From Mesorhizobium sp. WSM3859 (lineage in GTDB: Bacteria > Pseudomonadota > Alphaproteobacteria > Rhizobiales > Rhizobiaceae): a stretch of DNA of 64,000 nucleotides. The position numbers and the translations under genes were made by a program. This document shows positions 16,658 to 25,492 of the stretch, piece by piece. Each line of letters opens with the position of its first letter. Positions within the stretch are counted from its first letter, which is position 1. The stretch lies in NCBI RefSeq assembly GCF_002295065.1, contig NZ_NSGG01000016.1:62001-126000 (forward strand), in the 5' to 3' direction. The notes under the pieces are model-generated. The model saw only the letters and a list, made by a program, of their open reading frames with translations. It made no database searches and was not told the origin of the DNA.

Positions 16658-17563
16658 ATGCGTTTCAAAGGCCTTGATCTGAACCTTCTCGTCGTGCTCG
16701 ACGCACTGCTGACCGAGCGCAACCTCACGGCGGCGGCAAACAGCATCAACCTGAGTCAGCCGGCCATGAGCGCGGCCGTCGGCCGGCTACGCCATTATTT
16801 CAATGATGAACTGTTTACGATGAGCGGCCGCGAACGTGTTCTAACCCCGCGTGCGGAAACACTCGCTCCCGCAGTTCGCGGCGCACTCCTGCACATCCAG
16901 TGCTCGATTATTTCTTGGGAGCCGTTTAAGCCGGCTCAATCCAATCGCCGCTTCCGGATCATGGTTTCGGATTTCGTCACACTTGTGTTTTTTGAAAAGG
17001 TCGTGGAGCGTGTTGCACGCGAAGCACCCGCCGTCAGCTTCGAATTGCTGCCGCTCGACGACGATCCGGACGATCTTCTCCGGCGCGGTGACGTTGATTT
17101 TCTGATCCTTCCGGAATTGTTCATGTCGAGCGCCCATCCAAGAGCGGCGCTGTTCGACGAGACATTCGTGTGCGTCGGCTGCCCCACGAACAAGCAATTG
17201 CCAGGGCAGCTTACATTTGAGAGATACGTGACGATGAAGCACATTGCGTTCAGGCTCGGCCGTGCGCAGATGCCATCCATCGAGGAACGGTTTTTGCTTG
17301 AGCATGGTCTCAAGAGGCGTGTCGAGATCATCGTTCAGGCCTTCAGCATGATCCCGCCGATGGTGTCAGGCACATCTCGTATAGCGACCATGCCGCTCCG
17401 GCTGGTTCAGCGTTTCAAAAACACTTTCCCCCTGCGGATCATCGAACTTCCGCGGCCACTACCCACGTTCACCGAGGCCGTCCAATGGCCCACACTTCAC
17501 AACAGCGATCCGGCAAGCACCTGGATGCGGCAGATAATGTTGCAGGAGGCGTCCCGCATGTGA
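16658..17563 (+). CDS. nodD2: NodD, second copy
   Basis: LysR-type nod regulator, 301 residues, nearly identical in its DNA-binding half to nodD1 (RFKGLDLNLLVVLDALLTER; NLTAAANSINLSQPAMSAAV) and ~85-90% similar by eye over the rest. It ends at LLP...EASRM, the natural NodD end, without the tail of nodD1. Differences cluster in the ligand domain (for example RYVTMKHIAFRLGRAQMPS versus SYMSMRHVAVKFGHALTPS), so inducer range may differ. The nod box in its divergent promoter is degenerate, so its regulation probably differs from nodD1. Confidence 0.95.
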   Translation: MRFKGLDLNLLVVLDALLTERNLTAAANSINLSQPAMSAAVGRLRHYFNDELFTMSGRERVLTPRAETLAPAVRGALLHIQCSIISWEPFKPAQSNRRFRIMVSDFVTLVFFEKVVERVAREAPAVSFELLPLDDDPDDLLRRGDVDFLILPELFMSSAHPRAALFDETFVCVGCPTNKQLPGQLTFERYVTMKHIAFRLGRAQMPSIEERFLLEHGLKRRVEIIVQAFSMIPPMVSGTSRIATMPLRLVQRFKNTFPLRIIELPRPLPTFTEAVQWPTLHNSDPASTWMRQIMLQEASRM

Positions 17564-17842
17564 AGTCGCGGGCGCTCCCTGGTCCAGGTCTGGATTTTAC
17601 TCAGCGCCTCGTACGGATGCAAACGGCGCGCAAAAAATTGGCCTGGCTCAAATTGGATGATTTGCCATGACGGTGGTGCTGATTTCCAACGCTGTCCCCG
17701 GGTGCTTCCCGAAGGTCAGGCGGCCGATTGAGATCACGCCGCTCGCGGAGACGAAGCCTGCAACCGCCAAAGATCGTGCGCAGGATCGGACCGCGCGGCC
17801 GATGTGGTTGCATCTTTCCCCGCGCTTCACTGACGGCCTCTT

Positions 17843-19069
17843 TCAAGCGGTCCAGGCATCGCGCTTCGGGCCGAGTAAGAACACCGTCAGGGCAGCAAGG
17901 AACGAGGCTACGGCGCTGTAGGCAAAAACACTGGCCACGCCGGCATTGTCCACGAGTAGTCCGCCCAAAACCGCGCCGGCTGCGATGGCCACTTGGAACG
18001 TTGCGGCCATCAGCCCACCGGCGTTTTCGGCATGCTCGGGAGCGGCGCGCAGCACCATCCATGTCTGCAGTCCCACCGGCACCGCGCCGAAGGCAAAGCC
18101 CCATACGCTGACCGCAATCACCGCGGCCCACGCCGATGCTCCCAGCGTCAGCAGCGAGACAGCGGCAAGCGCTATGATCAGGGGCGGCAGGGCCGCGACT
18201 GCCCTGAGGCTGTGCTCGGCCAGGACTCCGCCGGCCAAATTGCCGAAGAAGCCGCCGATGCCAAAGACGAGCAACACGAGCGAGATTGTCGCGATATTGA
18301 GCGCGGGAACATCCTCGAGGAAGGCGCGGATATAGGTGAAGCCGGCGAAGTGCCCGGATGCGGCAAGCAGGACGACCAAAATCGCGACTTTGATCGTCGG
18401 GTTCCTGGCCACATCCAGCAGGCGGCGAAAGCTGGCCGGTCCAATCGGAGGCAGCCTCGGAAGGGCCACGAGTTGCACTACCAGTGTAATGGCGGCTACG
18501 ACCGCAGCGATCATGAAGGCGGTTCGCCATCCCCAGATGTCGCCGACGTAGGCGCCGATTGGAGCCGCGCAGACGGTAGCGACGGTAACGCCGGTGAGGA
18601 TGATCGACATGGCGCGCTGCAGGAGGTGACTTGGAACGAGCCGCATCGCCAGCGCTGCTGAAATCGACCAGAAGCCTCCGATCGCTATTCCGAGCACGAC
18701 GCGGGCGGTCAGAAGAACCGGCAGCGACCCCGCGACCGCCGACAGAACGTTCGACAGGATCAGCAGCAGCGTCATCGCCCACATGACGATCCTGCGGTCC
18801 AGGCGATTTGTGATGATGGCCATCGTCGGCGCCGCGATGGCACCGACGATTGCAGTCGCTGTCAGCGCCTGTCCAGCGGCACCCTCGGTGATACCGAGAT
18901 CATGCGCGAGCGGCGTCAGCACGCTGGCAGGCAGAAACTCTGCCGTCACAAGCCCGAAGGTGCCTAAGGCAAGCGAGATGACCGCACCCCAGGGGGGACC
19001 CGACCGTTGATTTGGCTGTTCTGGGTCATGCAGAACTCCGTCCATGAAGCCTGTCGCGGATTCGGTCAT
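17843..19069 (-). CDS. MFS efflux transporter (DHA1 type)
   Basis: Twelve-segment major facilitator of 408 residues, similar in style to sugar/arabinose or purine-nucleoside efflux permeases. It has the motif-A-like loop ITNRLDRRIVM after segment 2, ARVVLGIAIGGFWSIS in segment 4 and a second half opening NPTIKVAILVVLLAASGHFA. The ATG at 19069 is taken. The frame continues open upstream to 19615, but that part is the remnant of an rpoN gene, not MFS. Nothing ties it to nodulation; substrate unknown. The ~280 bases between it and nodD2 show no gene. Confidence 0.87.
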   Translation of the reverse strand: MTESATGFMDGVLHDPEQPNQRSGPPWGAVISLALGTFGLVTAEFLPASVLTPLAHDLGITEGAAGQALTATAIVGAIAAPTMAIITNRLDRRIVMWAMTLLLILSNVLSAVAGSLPVLLTARVVLGIAIGGFWSISAALAMRLVPSHLLQRAMSIILTGVTVATVCAAPIGAYVGDIWGWRTAFMIAAVVAAITLVVQLVALPRLPPIGPASFRRLLDVARNPTIKVAILVVLLAASGHFAGFTYIRAFLEDVPALNIATISLVLLVFGIGGFFGNLAGGVLAEHSLRAVAALPPLIIALAAVSLLTLGASAWAAVIAVSVWGFAFGAVPVGLQTWMVLRAAPEHAENAGGLMAATFQVAIAAGAVLGGLLVDNAGVASVFAYSAVASFLAALTVFLLGPKRDAWTA

Positions 19070-19144
19070 GAACCGGGTCTCCAGTTTCGATGCGCTGCAA
19101 CATCGGGGAGGCTGCGCTGACCCGCACGAACGCCAAAAGCGCCT

Positions 19145-19600
19145 TCCCCTGCGGCGTTTGCACCAAGGAGGGGAAGGGATCGCTTCGCGATATGTTGTGA
19201 CGTTGCGGCGCGCGAAATCGATGGCCCTTTGCTTGAGCCGGACGATGTCACCGGCGGACAGCACGTCATCTGGCAATTCTCCGGCGGCGTTTGTCGACTT
19301 GATCCGATGGCCGACGCTTCGGCGCAGTGCGCGTCGCCACCTTGGGAGGAGGCGATCGCGACGGCGAAAAAATACTCCAGTTCGAACACGCCGCGCGGGA
19401 TCAGCATGTATTTGCTCGACGCCACCCGGCTTGCCGTCGACTGGTGTACCTTGATCGCGTCGGCGACAGTCCTGAGACTGAGAGGCCGCAGTTGGTCGAC
19501 GCCGTGTTCCAAAACGGCATCCTGCTGGCGCAGGCGGGTAAACGACAATTGGGCGAGCGCCACGCCTTGTTCCGTCAGTCTCGAACCAGCGGTGCGCAAA
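19145..19600 (-). pseudogene. rpoN (sigma-54) C-terminal remnant
   Basis: Two minus-strand frames together give the end of a sigma-54 factor. The first has PLSLRTVADAIKVHQSTASR, then SSKYMLIPRGVFELEYFF (core and HTH region of RpoN). After a shift the second has IKSTNAAGELPDDVLSAGDI and the RpoN box ARRNVTTYREA (ARRTVAKYRE in the family). The large N-terminal part is absent. rpoN copies are usual on rhizobial symbiosis islands, so this is a decayed second rpoN. It fuses by chance into the frame of the MFS gene that follows. Confidence 0.8.
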
Positions 19601-19677
19601 GCAGCTACCGAGCAACGCTGGAGGAAACGTTCGGCGCAGATGTGCACAGGTCTCCTTGGGCGCTCGCGTTTTGCCAT

Positions 19678-20592
19678 GGTTCTGTTTGTAGCTTTCTACG
19701 TGCTTTGATGGGCTCTAACCGATGACAGCAAGCGCCATACCATTCAGTTGCAGGCACCGAACCGGACTATCTTTTGCCGAAGCCCTGTTGGCTTGAGCAG
19801 GGCCGCCGTGCCTTGACCGACACCGATAGCGCCGCACAATCGCTTGGTCACCCGAACTGACCAAAAGTGCTGTATGTCCGGGATAATCGGCACTTGCGTC
19901 CCGGCTCGGAAGACGAAAACCTTTCCGGCCGCGCCGAGCCCGATGCGTTGCCGCACTCCGGCGGGCCCTGCATCGACCGCGTAAGGCTTTGTCTCTAGCG
20001 GGCAATTGCGTGCGCAGGCCGGCGATCTGGGAGGATGCGGCCGTCGCACCTCTACCATCGCGTTGTTGCTGCTCCCCCCTATCGAGGAGGGTCTTTGACG
20101 CCTCCAGCCCATCAGCACCGCGCGCCGGTCTGCACGTGGTGAGGATCGAGTTCGGCTGGGCGTCACGATGTTTGCAGGGATGAGTTTCCTTGATTTGCTC
20201 GCCCTTGCGCGCCTATCCGGAAACGTTGTTGTGTCCGAAGACGGACAAGAATGTCGCAAGAGCGATCAAAGATCGCCACGGCCGGCTGCCCGTACGAGGG
20301 CAATTGCTGAAAGGCATACGATCCGGCAATCGGCACGCAACTTGCTCCGACAATTTTGTCAGTGGAGACGTCAGCAGTGCTTCATGGAACTCAGCGGTGA
20401 TTGGCCAACGATTGGGCGGCGTGGTTATCGATCCTGACGCGAAATACAGTGAGGAGAGCCTTGATGCCCTATCCTTCGACGCCGCGGGCATGTGACGCCG
20501 GCTGCGCCGCCTGATGCTGCTGCATGTACGCGCCAAACTAGGCGCGATCGTCCCTGTACACCCAGCCAGCCTTATTGACGACGCAGCGGCGA
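19678..20592. other. Gap without a recognisable gene
   Basis: About 900 bases between the rpoN remnant and nodU. Several frames of 60-170 codons exist on both strands, but none resembles a known family and none has a convincing ribosome site. The mixed frames suggest decayed coding sequence. Confidence 0.5.
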
Positions 20593-22260
20593 CTAACCTG
20601 TCTTAGTCAACAGCAACCCATTGCACCAAACGTGGTCCACGCATCCCCACTCACATGCTGCCGCAGCATCCGGAAAGAACCCACGTCCGTTAAGGTTGGC
20701 ACTCGTGTTGCAGAGCAGCGGAATGCCAGTGAGTTGTTCATATTCGACCAGGAGCTCTGCAATTGGGTGATCAGATTTTCTAGAAACTGTCTGTAACCGT
20801 GCAGTCCCGTCGAGATGAACGACGGCCGGGATTTTCTCTTTCCACTCCGAACGAGTTCGGTGATCGAACAGCATGTAAGGATCCGGCGTGCCAGGTTCGA
20901 ATATCTCAGGCGCACGATCCTCCAAGCATATTGGCGCCACCGGCCGGAAGTGCTCTCGACGTTTTAATTTGTTAAGGTGGTCCTTCATTTGCGGCGAAGT
21001 CGCGGCCGCCAGGATACTTCTGCCTCCCAACGCACGCGGACCAAGCTCTGCACGGCCAGCGAGGAAAACGACAGGCTTGCCGCCGGCGAGCACGCTGGCA
21101 AGTTCTGCCAAGCTGCATGGAGCAGCCTGCCATCCCGGCGGCACGGGGCCATGCTTCATGTTTGGCCCGCTGTAGACTGACCAATCGAGGTAAACGAGGC
21201 CTTTGTCGGCAGCCAGCGCGCAGCAAGCGGCGCCGATCGCCGACCCGCTGTCGTTGGGAAACGGAGGCACCCAGACTGTATCGAACAAACCGCTCGCGCG
21301 AAGTGCACTGTTCCATTTGATATTCAGCCCGCATCCGCCGGCGATGCACAGGTTTCGCGTTCCGGCAACCGAGAGCCCACGCAGCGCGTTTGTCATCTCA
21401 CGAACGAGGAGGCGCTCGAGAAAGGCATGAAACGAAGCAAGTATGTCCTCGGGTGTTTCGGCGACTAGCCGTAACTCGCTTTCATCGAAGAAATCATGCA
21501 CGGCCGTGAGTAACGCGTCTTCGGAGCGGCTGTTGTTTCTATATTCAATAGCAAGCTTCGTGTCACCGGCGAAATGTTGGTCGTAAAGCTCCCCAAATAC
21601 TGTCACGATCTTTTCGTTGACAGATCCGAGCGCGATATAGGCCATCAGCTTGCCGGCGATATCCAGATTCCAGCCGGTCCTCGTTTCCTGCCTGTAAGGA
21701 CCGAAGTGTTGGCCCGCGGCGGCATAGGCATGACCCATCATCGGAAATAGGCATTCGATAAACCGCACTCCGCTTCGTTCCACGTAGTAAAGCCGCGGGA
21801 AGATGAAGCCGTCCCATACCAGGCAAAGGGCAGGTTCTTTGGCTTTAGCGAATGGGCTGGTGCAGTACGCGGAAGCTACGTGGCCAAGGACATGCGGATA
21901 ACTTTCATAAGAAAATACCCCGCCGCCCAGCACGAGGCCTGAGCCGTGACAAGCTGTCAGGGGACTTTTAGGATCCCGCTCCACATATGGTGCCCCGTTA
22001 AGAGTGACCGGTGTGCCCTCACTAACAACCTGGAATTGCGACTCGATCTCACCGTCCCAGCCATCGATGACGAACCGGTCAACATCGCGCGGATCCAGGC
22101 CATGTTCCGCTAAGGCGGCAACAATCGTTTCAAGGCGATCAATGGATTGATATCGTGGATTATTGTCGAGTTTCTCCTGCTCGATGCAAAAGACCAATCG
22201 GCCGTCCTCGACGACAGCGATTGCCCCGTCGTGCGTTAGCTTGATACCGCAAATTCGCAT
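20593..22260 (-). CDS. nodU: NodU, Nod-factor 6-O-carbamoyltransferase
   Basis: NodU transfers a carbamoyl group to O-6 of the non-reducing sugar of the Nod factor. The 555-residue protein begins MRICGIKLTHDGAIAVVEDG, with FCIEQEKLDNNPRYQS, HVLGHVASAYC (metal-binding His region) and IAGGCGLNIKWNS. In the C-terminal YrdC-like domain it has GRAELGPRALGGRSILA, HFRPVAPICLED, VVHLDGTARLQTVSR and LLCNTSANLNGRGFF. Length and N-terminus fit NodU, not NolO. It is transcribed alone from nod box D, 113 bases upstream. With nolO the strain would have two carbamoylation activities. Confidence 0.94.
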   Translation of the reverse strand: MRICGIKLTHDGAIAVVEDGRLVFCIEQEKLDNNPRYQSIDRLETIVAALAEHGLDPRDVDRFVIDGWDGEIESQFQVVSEGTPVTLNGAPYVERDPKSPLTACHGSGLVLGGGVFSYESYPHVLGHVASAYCTSPFAKAKEPALCLVWDGFIFPRLYYVERSGVRFIECLFPMMGHAYAAAGQHFGPYRQETRTGWNLDIAGKLMAYIALGSVNEKIVTVFGELYDQHFAGDTKLAIEYRNNSRSEDALLTAVHDFFDESELRLVAETPEDILASFHAFLERLLVREMTNALRGLSVAGTRNLCIAGGCGLNIKWNSALRASGLFDTVWVPPFPNDSGSAIGAACCALAADKGLVYLDWSVYSGPNMKHGPVPPGWQAAPCSLAELASVLAGGKPVVFLAGRAELGPRALGGRSILAAATSPQMKDHLNKLKRREHFRPVAPICLEDRAPEIFEPGTPDPYMLFDHRTRSEWKEKIPAVVHLDGTARLQTVSRKSDHPIAELLVEYEQLTGIPLLCNTSANLNGRGFFPDAAAACEWGCVDHVWCNGLLLTKTG

Positions 22261-22373
22261 AATAGATCCATGTCAAAGTTAGCTGTGGAACAACTTAGAA
22301 ACAACCGAGGAAAACGTGAGCTGGAAAGCACGGGACATAGGCTTTCAGGCAATGCGCTATGCAGTATGAGGAC

Positions 22374-22421
22374 CTATCGGTAAACTTGATTGTTTGGATA
22401 TAGTGCATCCATGGCGTGGAT
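22374..22421 (-). promoter_or_regulatory. nod box D, promoter of nodU
   Basis: On the minus strand: ATCCACGCCATGGATGC, then ATCCAAACAATCAAGTTTAC and CGAT. It keeps the ATCC-N-GGATG arm and AAACAATC, with one change in the ATTTTACC block (AGTTTACC). It lies 113 bases before the nodU start. Confidence 0.9.
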
Positions 22422-22828
22422 AGGCGTGCCATGTCCACGGGCGACTAGCCCGCTTGATGCACGACGATGAGCGACAGCATGCCGCCGTCGAAACGCGCGA
22501 CTACGACTTGCTGCGAACAGTCGGACGGCAATTTGATCCTGCTTCGGTTTGAAATTCGCTACCAACGCAACAGGTTGGCTGAATCCGGTTGATGGTCACA
22601 GCCGTTGACGTACCCGGCTTCTTCATGCCGCTCGATGTCAGGGCCGCGAGCCTCGAGGGGTTTCGCCCGCTTCCACCTCAGCGGCCCCCAGACATCGGCC
22701 GAAGCCGTGCCGGTCCACCCACCAGGTTCCGCAAGCGACGGGGTGACCGTTTCGCCATCCCCTGCCATTTTGTCGCAATTGCTTAAGGTGGGGCCTCCTT
22801 CTCGGCCTCCAGTCCCGTCATGCTGCTT
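22422..22828. other. Gap without a recognisable gene
   Basis: Roughly 400 bases between nod box D and an IS110 remnant. Short frames only. The part nearest the IS110 fragment may be its non-coding end, but I cannot show an element boundary. Confidence 0.4.
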
Positions 22829-23142
22829 TCACCGACAGGCAGCATAACCCGAGAGCATCGACCAGACGATCCTCGCATTCTTGTTGCGCGTTCCGGTCTT
22901 TCTTGTTTGTCTTGACGTATGGCGTCGGCTGATCAGCCGCAGCTGGTGGCCAAGCTCAGTGAGAATGCGAGCCCAATAGCGCGCTCCATTCGAAGCCTCC
23001 ATGCCGACCAGACACGCGGGCAAATTGGCGAAGAGGCGGCCCATCGCATCGCGACGCAGCCTCTTTCGCACAACGACATTCCCGTGGTTATTTGAGGCCA
23101 TACCTCACCAAATCCAGAATCTCCGAACGACCTGCATGGCAT
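22829..23142 (-). pseudogene. IS110-family transposase, N-terminal remnant
   Basis: The minus strand reads NNHGNVVVRKRLRRDAMGRL, FANLPACLVGMEASNGARYW and ARILTELGHQLRLIS, the DEDD-type N-terminal domain of IS110 transposases (CxxxMEACxxAHYWAR). The frame then breaks; relatives continue into PxFVKPYVKxxKND. The start is also shifted out of frame. The catalytic C-terminal half is absent here. Confidence 0.85.
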
Positions 23143-23889
23143 CCTCCTTCATCGGTTGACGTTCGAGATTCCAGACACCGCGGTTCCTCGCGGTTATCTC
23201 CGCGGCTTTCTTATTGTAGCTTAGGGGGAGTCAAGCAGACGCTTTCCACCGCCATCTGGAAAACCAGAAAATCCAGTTCATTTACCGGCCATGTGGGCAA
23301 TTGCGCGCAATAGTGATTGCAGTGACGCTCACGGCTTGCTTACAGATCTCGGCTCACGCATGAACATTGCCCGCGCGGCGAACGGCCGGGAGCGGCTGGC
23401 CAACTCGCGCCGCACTCCTCAACCACCCCGCTTCGCCACTCGCCGACAGTCCGCAAGTCCCAGAAACCCGCCAAGGGCGTCGAATTCGCAGCGGTCGACT
23501 TGACGCCATCGGCACTGCTGAGCGCCCGCGCGCCTGAAGGCGCGCGCCCGGTGCTCGTGAACCGAGCCCGCTTTTTCTTCGGCAAGCTCAGGCGGTCTCG
23601 GCCCTGCGGCTTCGCCCCCTGGCGCGGGGCAGCCTGTCGGCTGCTGACGGTCGCCGGCCTATGGGCCGGCGTCGTTTCTTGTATTGGCCTTCCCCGGTGG
23701 CGCGCGGTGGGCGGCACTCCCTTCTAGGCCCGCCGCGGCGTCCCGCAACCCTTCGCTTCGCTTCGGGTCCTCCTCTTCGTTCCGGTCCTTCGGATGCGCT
23801 CCGCCTTGGACGTCGGGCCTTTCCGGTCGCTTTCGCCGCCCACCCCGCTTCCGGGGAGGGCGCGGGATTGAAGAGCGGAGGACCAGACG
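23143..23889. other. Non-coding stretch before the transfer block
   Basis: About 750 bases without a supportable gene. The final ~140 bases (23735-23870) are strongly C/T-rich on the plus strand (gcttcgcttcgggtcctcct and similar), a style seen again before other genes of the block. A long leader of the ArdC-like gene is possible. Confidence 0.45.
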
Positions 23890-24852
23890 ATGGGTGGAAA
23901 ATACAAGCGTTCCGGTAGCCGAGAGGCTGGCGCGGGCAGGGGCGGGCGCACGGGCGCCAGCCTTTATCAGGAAATCACAGATCGCATCATCGCCGAGCTG
24001 GAGCGCGGCACCGTGCCATGGGTCAAGCCATGGGGCAGCGCGAAGGCCGGCCTCGGCATGCCCAGCAACGCGGCCACCGGTCGCCGCTATTGCGGCATCA
24101 ACATCCTGATCCTTTGGGGCGCTGTCTTCGAGCGCGGGTATGCCAGCCAGAACTGGCTGACCTTCCGGCAGGCGCTTGCCCTTGGCGGCAACGTCAGGAA
24201 GGGCGAACACGGCACAACAATAGTGCATGCTGACCGGTTCGTCCCAAAGAGCGAAATGGAACGCGCCAGGGCCGACGGCGATGAGCCGCACGCCGTGCCC
24301 TTTCTGAAGCGCTTCACCGTCTTCAATGTCGCGCAATGCGATGACCTGCCGGAACATCTCTATGCCGCCGCAGAACCGCTGCCCGAGCGTCACATCATCC
24401 CGCAGGCCGAGGCGCTGATTCACGACTGCGGCGCGGATTTCAGGATTGGCGGCGATCGCGCTTTTTACATGCCGGGCAGCGACTTCATTCAGGTGCCGCC
24501 GCAGCCCGCTTTCTTTCACCAGATCGACTATTACCGCACCTGTTTCCACGAGCTTGGCCACTGGACCGGCCATCCAACCCGGCTTGCGCGCGACCTTTCC
24601 GGCTCCTTCGGCTCGAAGGCCTATGCGCGCGAGGAACTGGTCGCCGAAATCTGCGCAGCCTTCGTCTGCAGCTCTCTCGCCATCGAGCCGACCGTGCGCC
24701 ATGCCGACTACGTCGGCTCATGGCTGAGCGTGCTGCGCCAGGACAACCGCGCCATTTTCCGCGCCGCCAGCCAAGCCTCGAAAGCCGCCGATTTGCTGCT
24801 TGGCCTCAACGCCGACGACGAAGGTAAGCCGCATGACGAGATCGCCGCATGA
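23890..24852 (+). CDS. ArdC-like antirestriction protein (DUF1738, zincin-like)
   Basis: ArdC-type proteins bind single-stranded DNA and protect incoming conjugative DNA from host restriction. The 320-residue protein has the N-terminal DNA-binding domain (YQEITDRIIAELERGTVPWV, PWGSAKAGLGMPSNAATGRR) and a C-terminal zincin-like part with CFHELGHWTGHPTRL (HExxH-like) and SFGSKAYAREELVAEICAAF. It is the first gene of a same-strand block of ICE genes. It may help the element enter recipients, relevant because this island itself carries a Dnd system. Confidence 0.88.
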   Translation: MGGKYKRSGSREAGAGRGGRTGASLYQEITDRIIAELERGTVPWVKPWGSAKAGLGMPSNAATGRRYCGINILILWGAVFERGYASQNWLTFRQALALGGNVRKGEHGTTIVHADRFVPKSEMERARADGDEPHAVPFLKRFTVFNVAQCDDLPEHLYAAAEPLPERHIIPQAEALIHDCGADFRIGGDRAFYMPGSDFIQVPPQPAFFHQIDYYRTCFHELGHWTGHPTRLARDLSGSFGSKAYAREELVAEICAAFVCSSLAIEPTVRHADYVGSWLSVLRQDNRAIFRAASQASKAADLLLGLNADDEGKPHDEIAA

Positions 24853-24993
24853 GCGCGCTCGATTCGCCATGCGTGACCGGCTTGCGCTTCTGACGGCGCG
24901 CCGAGCGCGCGCTCGGCGCAGAAGCCGCTCGCATCCGCCTGTTTCAAAAAAGCCGCTCTCAATCAACCCGAACCGTTTTGAAGGAATTCCGCA

Positions 24994-25413
24994 ATGATCC
25001 TGATCACCGACGACCTTTGCGCCCGTCTCCTCGCCAATGGCGCTTCCGACACCGAAGCCGATCATTTCCCGGTCGTAAAACTGTTCGATCCGACCGGTCC
25101 CGCGACCTGGCTCTTGAGCGAACTCGATGCGGACGGCGACACGCTGTTCGGCCTTTGCGATCTCGGCTTCGGCTTTCCTGAACTCGGCAGCGTCAGCCTT
25201 GCCGAACTGCAAAGCGTCAAGGGCCGGCTTGGCCTCGGCATCGAGCGCGACCTCTTTTTTCAGGCGCGGTTCCCGCTCTCCGTCTACGCCGAGGCCGCAC
25301 GCCACGCTCGTCACATCACCGAGGACGAGCGGCTGCTGCGGCAGGCAGCAGATGCGCTTGCAGACCCCCATTCCGAGCTTCCGCCTGACACGGCGGAACA
25401 GACGCGCCGCTAG
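24994..25413 (+). CDS. DUF2958 protein
   Basis: A 139-residue acidic cytoplasmic protein: MILITDDLCARLLANG, then FPVVKLFDPTGPATWLLSEL, DGDTLFGLCDLGFGFPELGS and GLGIERDLFF. This is the DUF2958 pattern, a family of unknown function found beside ArdC and ParB-like genes on conjugative elements of alphaproteobacteria. The start ATG follows gaaggaattccgca. It lies between the ArdC-like and ParB-like genes on the same strand, so probably one transcript. Confidence 0.85.
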   Translation: MILITDDLCARLLANGASDTEADHFPVVKLFDPTGPATWLLSELDADGDTLFGLCDLGFGFPELGSVSLAELQSVKGRLGLGIERDLFFQARFPLSVYAEAARHARHITEDERLLRQAADALADPHSELPPDTAEQTRR

Positions 25414-25492
25414 GCGCGAAAACCGTCCCGCCGCGCCGGCCTTGCGGCCTTTGCGGCGGGAGAACCTCAAACCAAACCGAAGGAGACAAATC

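Noticed and set aside
17601..18782. Long minus frame across the MFS gene
   Set aside because: It is rich in Arg/Pro and overlaps the MFS gene on the same strand in another frame; a GC-rich shadow.
22430..22830. Possible IS110 bridge-RNA or group II intron segment
   Set aside because: Lies next to an IS110 remnant, but I could not find element ends or a defined fold.
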